Shown: positions 6,546 through 9,657 of the stretch, piece by piece
How the letters are laid out: the number at the start of each line of letters is the position of its first letter
Numbering within the stretch: position 1 is the stretch's first letter
Source: JAXGPP01 sp964436865
GTDB taxonomy: Bacteria > Planctomycetota > Planctomycetia > Pirellulales > Thermoguttaceae
Assembly (NCBI GenBank): GCA_964436865.1
Contig: CAYTFK010000280.1
Location: 1 to 9,657, forward strand
DNA: 9,657 bases
Direction of reading: 5' to 3'
Program-made: the position numbers and the translations under genes
Notes under the pieces: generated by a model
What the model was told of the DNA's origin: nothing
Databases searched by the model: none
The model's input: only the letters and a program-made list of their open reading frames with translations

Positions 6546-7448
6546 ATGAACCGTACGACGACGTGGATCTTGGCGACGACTCTCTTCCTGCTGGCGGCAC
6601 CGCTGCACTCGGCCGAAGGCGTGCTCGCACCCGGGGCAAAGCTGACGAAACTGGCCGGTGATTTCGCCTTCACCGAAGGTCCCGCCTGCGATGCCCAGGG
6701 GAACGTCTTCTTCACCGACCAGCCGAACGACCGCATCGTGAAATGGAGCGTCGACGGCAAGCTCTCAACCTATATGCAGCCCTGCGGACGCTCGAATGGC
6801 CTGTGTTTCGATGCCCAGGGCAACCTCTGGACGTGTGCCGACGACAAGAACGAGCTTTGGAAGATCGACCCGGCCGGCAAGGTCACGGTGGTCGTCAAGG
6901 AGTACCAGGGCAAACTGCTCAACGCGCCGAACGACCTTTGGATCGCCCCCAACGGCGGCGTGTACTTTAGCGATCCGTTCTATAAGCGCGACTATTGGAA
7001 GCGGGGACCGAAAGAGCAGGACGGCGATCACGTATACTACCTGACGCCGGACCACAAGCGGCTGGTTCGCGTGACCGCCGATCTCGAACAACCCAACGGT
7101 CTGATCGGCACGCCCGACGGCAAGACGCTCTACGTGGCCGACATCAAGGCCAAGAAGACCTACGCCTACGACATCCAGCCCGATGGAACGCTGAGCGGGA
7201 AGCGGTTGTTCTGCGAAATGGGCTCCGACGGAATGACCATCGACGACGAAGGCAACATCTACCTGACCGGCAATGGCGTGTTCGTCTTTGAGAAGTCGGG
7301 CAAGCAGATCGAGCACATCCCCGTCGAGAGCGAGCGCTGGACCGCCAATGTCTGCTTCGGCGGCGCCGACCGTCAGACGCTGTTCATCACGGCCAGCAAG
7401 GGCCTGTACTCGGTCCGCACCCGGGTGAAGGGGGTCGACAGCCAGTGA
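6546..7448 (+). CDS. Secreted SMP-30/gluconolactonase-like beta-propeller protein
   Basis: A 300-residue protein of the SMP-30/gluconolactonase/LRE family, metal-dependent six-bladed propellers that hydrolyse sugar lactones. A Sec signal peptide covers residues 1 to about 23 (hydrophobic WILATTLFLLAA, cut near HSA-EG). The metal ligands known from human SMP-30 have matching positions: E44 in FTEGPACD, N184 in QPNGL and D228 in GSDGMTID. N129 in NAPNDLW fits the substrate-side asparagine. Repeating GNVFFTD, GNLWTCAD, GGVYFSDP, TLYVAD and GNIYLTG strands mark the blades. The start has only AAGG 7 bases upstream, a weak ribosome site. Placed 69 bases after a dehydrogenase, it could open the lactone made by oxidising a sugar at its anomeric carbon; this pairing is inferred. 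Some family members hydrolyse other esters, so the substrate is open. Confidence 0.92.
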   Translation: MNRTTTWILATTLFLLAAPLHSAEGVLAPGAKLTKLAGDFAFTEGPACDAQGNVFFTDQPNDRIVKWSVDGKLSTYMQPCGRSNGLCFDAQGNLWTCADDKNELWKIDPAGKVTVVVKEYQGKLLNAPNDLWIAPNGGVYFSDPFYKRDYWKRGPKEQDGDHVYYLTPDHKRLVRVTADLEQPNGLIGTPDGKTLYVADIKAKKTYAYDIQPDGTLSGKRLFCEMGSDGMTIDDEGNIYLTGNGVFVFEKSGKQIEHIPVESERWTANVCFGGADRQTLFITASKGLYSVRTRVKGVDSQ

Positions 7449-7453
7449 CGATT

Positions 7454-7521
7454 GAAGCACCAATGACCAATGAGGCGTGATCTCAGGAATTGGTCATTGA
7501 GACATTGGTCATTGGTGCTTC
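7454..7521. repeat. Palindromic spacer repeat, copy B (perfect 19-bp inverted repeat)
   Basis: GAAGCACCAATGACCAATG (7454-7472) and its exact reverse complement (7503-7521) flank a 30-base loop. The loop contains a third arm, ATTGGTCATTG (7489-7499), which can pair instead with 7461-7471, so two alternative folds are possible. The element starts 6 bases after the lactonase-like gene and ends 10 bases before the stop end of the convergent TIM-barrel gene, so a bidirectional transcription stop is a natural role. There is no T-run. It shares AAGCACCAATGACCAA with copy A at 2151-2166. Confidence 0.92.
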
Positions 7522-7531
7522 CGGCACTTCG

Positions 7532-8497
7532 TCATTCAAACTCCACGCCGATCTTCTTTCCGAGCCCGAAGAGGTGCTCGCGCGACTGGTCGTACTCGGC
7601 CTTGCCGGGCATGTGCTCGATCATCAGCGGCACGTCGGCCGGAAGGGCGGCCAGTCGCTTCAGGTAGGTCGTGTAATCAAGCGAGCCCGCGCCGACCGTA
7701 ACCTCGCGGAAATGGACGTTCATTTCCACTTCCCAGAACAGGTCCTTGGCGTGGCAACTGACGATCCACGGGCCAAGCTTGTCGAAGCACTCGTCGAGCA
7801 GTTCGGCATTGCGGAAGAAGCGTCGCGGCGAGTTGATCAGGTTGCACGGATCGAGGTGGACGGCAAACGCCGGCCGGTCAACCGCCTTGATCATGTCGAG
7901 ATACGACTGCGGGCTGTCGGGTAGGGCCCAGCCCATCATCTCGTAGGCAAACTTGGCCCGCTTCGGCTCGACGGCGTCGATGATCTTGCGGGCGTTTTCC
8001 ACGGCCGCGTCGAAAAACTCCCGGCTGATGTTCTTGGGGTGCGGGCCGTACCACACCTGCTCGTTGAACGAACCGGCAATATCGACGCAGCAGCGGGCGC
8101 CGATTGCATCGGCCAGCGCAAGCCCCTCGGTGACGGTCTGGATATTGGCTGCCCGTTTGGCCGGATCGGCGTCGAGCATGTTCACCCATCGGCCCACTTC
8201 GGCGATCACCACGTCGTGTCGGGCAAACGCTTGCTCCAGGACGCGGATGCGGTCGGTGTCGCCGATCGCCACCTGGGGGCAATACGCGGCCCGATACCCC
8301 GCCGCGCGATATGCCAAAGCGAGTTCGTCGGGATCCTGCGGTGCGTCGAACAGCTGCCCGCCGAGGCGGATCGCCTTGGTGGCAGGTTCGGCCGCGGCAG
8401 CCAGGCGGGCAAACGAGTCGGGCGTGGCCGCGGCAACGGCCGCGGTCGCGGCGGTCTTGAGAAACTGGCGTCGGGTGGCGGAGTGGGCTGTGTTCAT
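7532..8497 (-). CDS. Tat-exported xylose-isomerase-like TIM barrel (sugar isomerase/epimerase family)
   Basis: A 321-residue protein of the xylose-isomerase-like TIM-barrel superfamily, which includes tagatose 3-epimerase, IolE/IolI and endonuclease IV. A twin-arginine signal TRRQFLK (8-14) and an alanine-rich stretch precede the barrel, so it is probably exported. The metal ligands typical of the sugar epimerase branch are in place: E186 (FAYEMMG), D216 (HLDPCN), H249 (SCHAKD) and E294 (MIEHM). The start at 8497 is chosen because AAGGAG lies 7 bases upstream and the Tat motif follows at once; the open frame runs on to 8722, but that extension is arginine-rich and would bury the signal. It converges on the lactonase-like gene and is divergent from the Crp/Fnr regulator. 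Relatives in glycoside breakdown act as isomerases or as eliminating enzymes on 3-keto sugars; which applies here is unknown. Confidence 0.92.
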   Translation of the reverse strand: MNTAHSATRRQFLKTAATAAVAAATPDSFARLAAAAEPATKAIRLGGQLFDAPQDPDELALAYRAAGYRAAYCPQVAIGDTDRIRVLEQAFARHDVVIAEVGRWVNMLDADPAKRAANIQTVTEGLALADAIGARCCVDIAGSFNEQVWYGPHPKNISREFFDAAVENARKIIDAVEPKRAKFAYEMMGWALPDSPQSYLDMIKAVDRPAFAVHLDPCNLINSPRRFFRNAELLDECFDKLGPWIVSCHAKDLFWEVEMNVHFREVTVGAGSLDYTTYLKRLAALPADVPLMIEHMPGKAEYDQSREHLFGLGKKIGVEFE

Positions 8498-8538
8498 GCG
8501 TAGTCTCCTTCGCCCTGATGTTAGCGGGGGGCGCCAAT

Positions 8539-8559
8539 CGCGGCAAGCCGCTTGCCGCG
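8539..8559. promoter_or_regulatory. Perfect 9-bp hairpin in the divergent promoter region
   Basis: CGCGGCAAG (8539-8547) and CTTGCCGCG (8551-8559) form a perfect 9-bp stem with a CCG loop. It lies 42 bases upstream of the TIM-barrel start and 140 bases upstream of the regulator start. The position suits an operator or a leader structure for one of the two genes. It does not resemble a Crp or Fnr site (TTGAT-N4-ATCAA or TGTGA-N6-TCACA). No convincing promoter hexamers were found around it. Confidence 0.4.
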
Positions 8560-8699
8560 GGCCGCATTTCACGTAAGCTGGTTTATTGCGGTGCCGCCGT
8601 CCCGCCCGCATCGGGCGAGGCGCCTGCCCCAGAGAGAACCGCCGTTCGCAGGAATCGGTTCCACGGCGTTTCGCACAAGTCCTCGCGACAGGAGATCGC

Positions 8700-9392
8700 T
8701 TGAACCTCAACGTTATCGACATCCTACAGAACTGCCAGTTCTTTGCCGCAGTGCAGCCGGCTGGCTTTCAGCGGCTGGTGACCATCGCGCGGCTGGTGAA
8801 GTTTCCCAAAGGGGAAACGATTTTTCGGCAGGGCCAGGAATGTCCGGGCATGTATATCGTGGGCCAAGGGCTGGTGCGGATCTACAAGGTGGCCCCCAGC
8901 GGTAAGGAACACGTTCTCCATCTCATCGGTCCCGGCAACACGTTCGCCGAGGCGGCGGCGATCGGCGGGTTTGAGTGTCCGGCCCATGCCGAGGCCGTGT
9001 CCCCCACCGTCTGCGCGCTGTTGCCCATGGACCGCTTCCGCCGGGCGCTGGAAGAAGACCACCCGCTCTGCCTGCAGATCATGCTCGGGTTGACGATCTG
9101 GGTGAAGCATCTGGTGGCGCTGGTCGAAGACGTGTCGATGCGCGACGCCATCGGCCGCCTGGCCCGCTACCTGCTCCAGTCCGACGTCGACGAGAGCGGG
9201 CTTATCGAACTGCCCAGCCTGAAGCGGCACGTGGCCAGCCACCTCAATCTCACCAGCGAAACCTTCTCGCGGACCATTCGCCGCATGGAGGAAGCCGGAC
9301 TGATCGCCGAGCCCGATGCCAATCGCATCCGCCTCCTCGACCGCCAGCGGCTGCACATGCTGGCCGAGGGCCGGGGCGCCGAGGAGGATTGA
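8700..9392 (+). CDS. Crp/Fnr-family transcriptional regulator
   Basis: A 230-residue DNA-binding regulator. Residues about 12-125 form the cyclic-nucleotide-binding-type beta-roll (FPKGETIFRQGQECPGMYIVGQGLVRIYK and GPGNTFAEAAAIGG). A long dimerisation helix follows (about 123-145), then a winged helix-turn-helix (LPSLKRHVASHLNL, SETFSRTIRRMEEAGLI; 171-202). The cAMP-contacting Arg-Ser of E. coli Crp is absent: after FAEAAAIGG comes FECPAHAEA, as in Fnr/Dnr-like members. The recognition helix has E187 and S190-R191, the E-xx-SR pattern of Fnr, which reads TTGAT half-sites. There is no N-terminal cysteine cluster for an iron-sulfur centre; the cysteines (12, 48, 93, 105, 124) are scattered. The start is TTG at 8700, chosen because AGGAGA lies just upstream and the upstream frame is arginine-rich and unlike the family. 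The signal sensed and the targets are unknown; no matching site was found in the window by eye. Confidence 0.9.
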   Translation: MNLNVIDILQNCQFFAAVQPAGFQRLVTIARLVKFPKGETIFRQGQECPGMYIVGQGLVRIYKVAPSGKEHVLHLIGPGNTFAEAAAIGGFECPAHAEAVSPTVCALLPMDRFRRALEEDHPLCLQIMLGLTIWVKHLVALVEDVSMRDAIGRLARYLLQSDVDESGLIELPSLKRHVASHLNLTSETFSRTIRRMEEAGLIAEPDANRIRLLDRQRLHMLAEGRGAEED

Positions 9393-9428
9393 ATCGCGCT
9401 GCGACTTCGCGGATAAGGTTGGTCGGGC

Positions 9429-9547
9429 GCAGGGGCAAAAAGGCTGACGCGGCACCTCTGTCGCCCCTGCCGGGGCTTGGGACGTTTTTTGGGGCCGGCG
9501 CCCCGCGGCTTGCACCGTGGGCTATTGGCTGCCGCCGCGTACGCGGC
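9429..9547. repeat. Cluster of GC-rich hairpins after the regulator gene
   Basis: Five inverted repeats follow one another with little space between them: GCAGGGGC/GCCCCTGC (9429-9436, 9463-9470); GCCCC/GGGGC (9463-9467, 9472-9476); GGGGC/GCCCC (9491-9495, 9500-9504); CCCGCGG with CCGTGGG and one wobble (9502-9508, 9515-9521); and the perfect 14-base palindrome GCCGCGTACGCGGC (9534-9547). Such back-to-back hairpins with sequence like CGCGGCTTGCACCGTGGGC resemble dispersed non-coding repeats I associate with planctomycete genomes; that link is from memory. No protein-like frame spans the cluster. Confidence 0.6.
9463..9490 (+). terminator. Candidate intrinsic terminator of the regulator gene
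   Basis: A short stem GCCCC (9463-9467) and GGGGC (9472-9476) with a TGCC loop is followed, after 8 bases, by six T residues (9485-9490). It lies about 70 bases after the TGA of the Crp/Fnr gene. The gap between stem and T-run is longer than ideal and the T-run is itself followed by another stem, so the call is moderate. Confidence 0.4.
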
Positions 9548-9657
9548 TGGGAAAAGGCAGGAGTCAGGAGTTGGAAGCCGTGGAAACACCGCAGCTACGT
9601 CCTTGCCGCGAGGCTGCTGTCACGGCAGGAAGTCGGGTTTTGGCGGGATCTTGGGGG

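Noticed and set aside
8586..8699. ATG-initiated 38-residue extension of the Crp/Fnr regulator
   Set aside because: The segment is rich in arginine and unlike family N-termini. TTG at 8700 has AGGAGA directly upstream and gives a normal 230-residue length.
8498..8699. Fnr/Crp binding site controlling the regulator or TIM-barrel gene
   Set aside because: No TTGAT-N4-ATCAA or TGTGA-N6-TCACA site was found by eye. The TTGAACCTCAA at 8700-8710 is an 11-base partial palindrome inside the coding start with the wrong spacing.
8498..8722. N-terminal extension of the TIM-barrel protein by 75 residues
   Set aside because: The extension is arginine-rich, overlaps the regulator start, and would place the twin-arginine signal inside the protein. 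The ATG at 8497 has an AAGGAG ribosome site.
9620..9657. Possible C-terminal end of a minus-strand gene (reads PKIPPKPDFLP then stop)
   Set aside because: Only 11 codons are visible at the window edge. The layout would suit a convergent gene, but this is too short to support.

Overview
The window looks like one end of a metagenome or draft-genome contig from a GC-rich bacterium, most likely a planctomycete (Planctomycetota, Pirellula-like). The taxonomic call is an inference. It rests on the density of exported oxidoreductases of the Gfo/Idh/MocA family, a Tat-exported xylose-isomerase-like TIM barrel, a secreted FG-GAP propeller protein, and dispersed hairpin repeats between genes. No rRNA or tRNA is present to confirm it. 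The first 45 bases are not genomic: they read as an Illumina TruSeq index adapter joined to the contig end.

Layout. After the adapter comes the N-terminal third of a PLP-dependent beta-eliminating lyase (tryptophanase / tyrosine phenol-lyase family) on the minus strand, cut off by the contig end. A 325-base divergent gap with a good promoter-like site leads to a secreted seven-repeat FG-GAP protein (772-2106). Next are a palindromic spacer repeat and a first Tat-type Gfo/Idh/MocA oxidoreductase (2305-3636). Facing it is moeA (3751-4998, minus strand), for molybdenum cofactor synthesis. Divergent from moeA are a second Tat-exported Gfo/Idh/MocA oxidoreductase (5121-6476) and a secreted SMP-30/gluconolactonase-like protein (6546-7448). 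Facing these, across a perfect 19-bp inverted repeat, is a Tat-exported sugar isomerase/epimerase-like TIM barrel (7532-8497, minus strand). Divergent from that is a Crp/Fnr-family regulator starting at TTG (8700-9392), followed by a hairpin-rich non-coding tail.

How the genes may work together. Five of the eight genes encode predicted exported proteins whose families act on sugars or sugar-derived lactones: two NAD(P)-type sugar dehydrogenases, one lactonase-type propeller, one isomerase/epimerase barrel and one FG-GAP propeller. This suggests extracytoplasmic oxidative processing of a carbohydrate, for example oxidation of a glycoside to a keto-sugar followed by elimination, isomerisation or lactone hydrolysis. 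The substrate cannot be read from the sequence. The genes lie in several transcription units, so this is a functional neighbourhood rather than one operon. The lyase, moeA and the Crp/Fnr regulator have no obvious link to that theme.

Structure beyond the genes: a palindromic repeat built on CAATGACCAA occurs at two gene boundaries and as a fragment at a third; a second, GC-rich hairpin cluster follows the regulator gene; moeA has a -10-like hexamer almost touching its start codon, which suggests a leaderless transcript.
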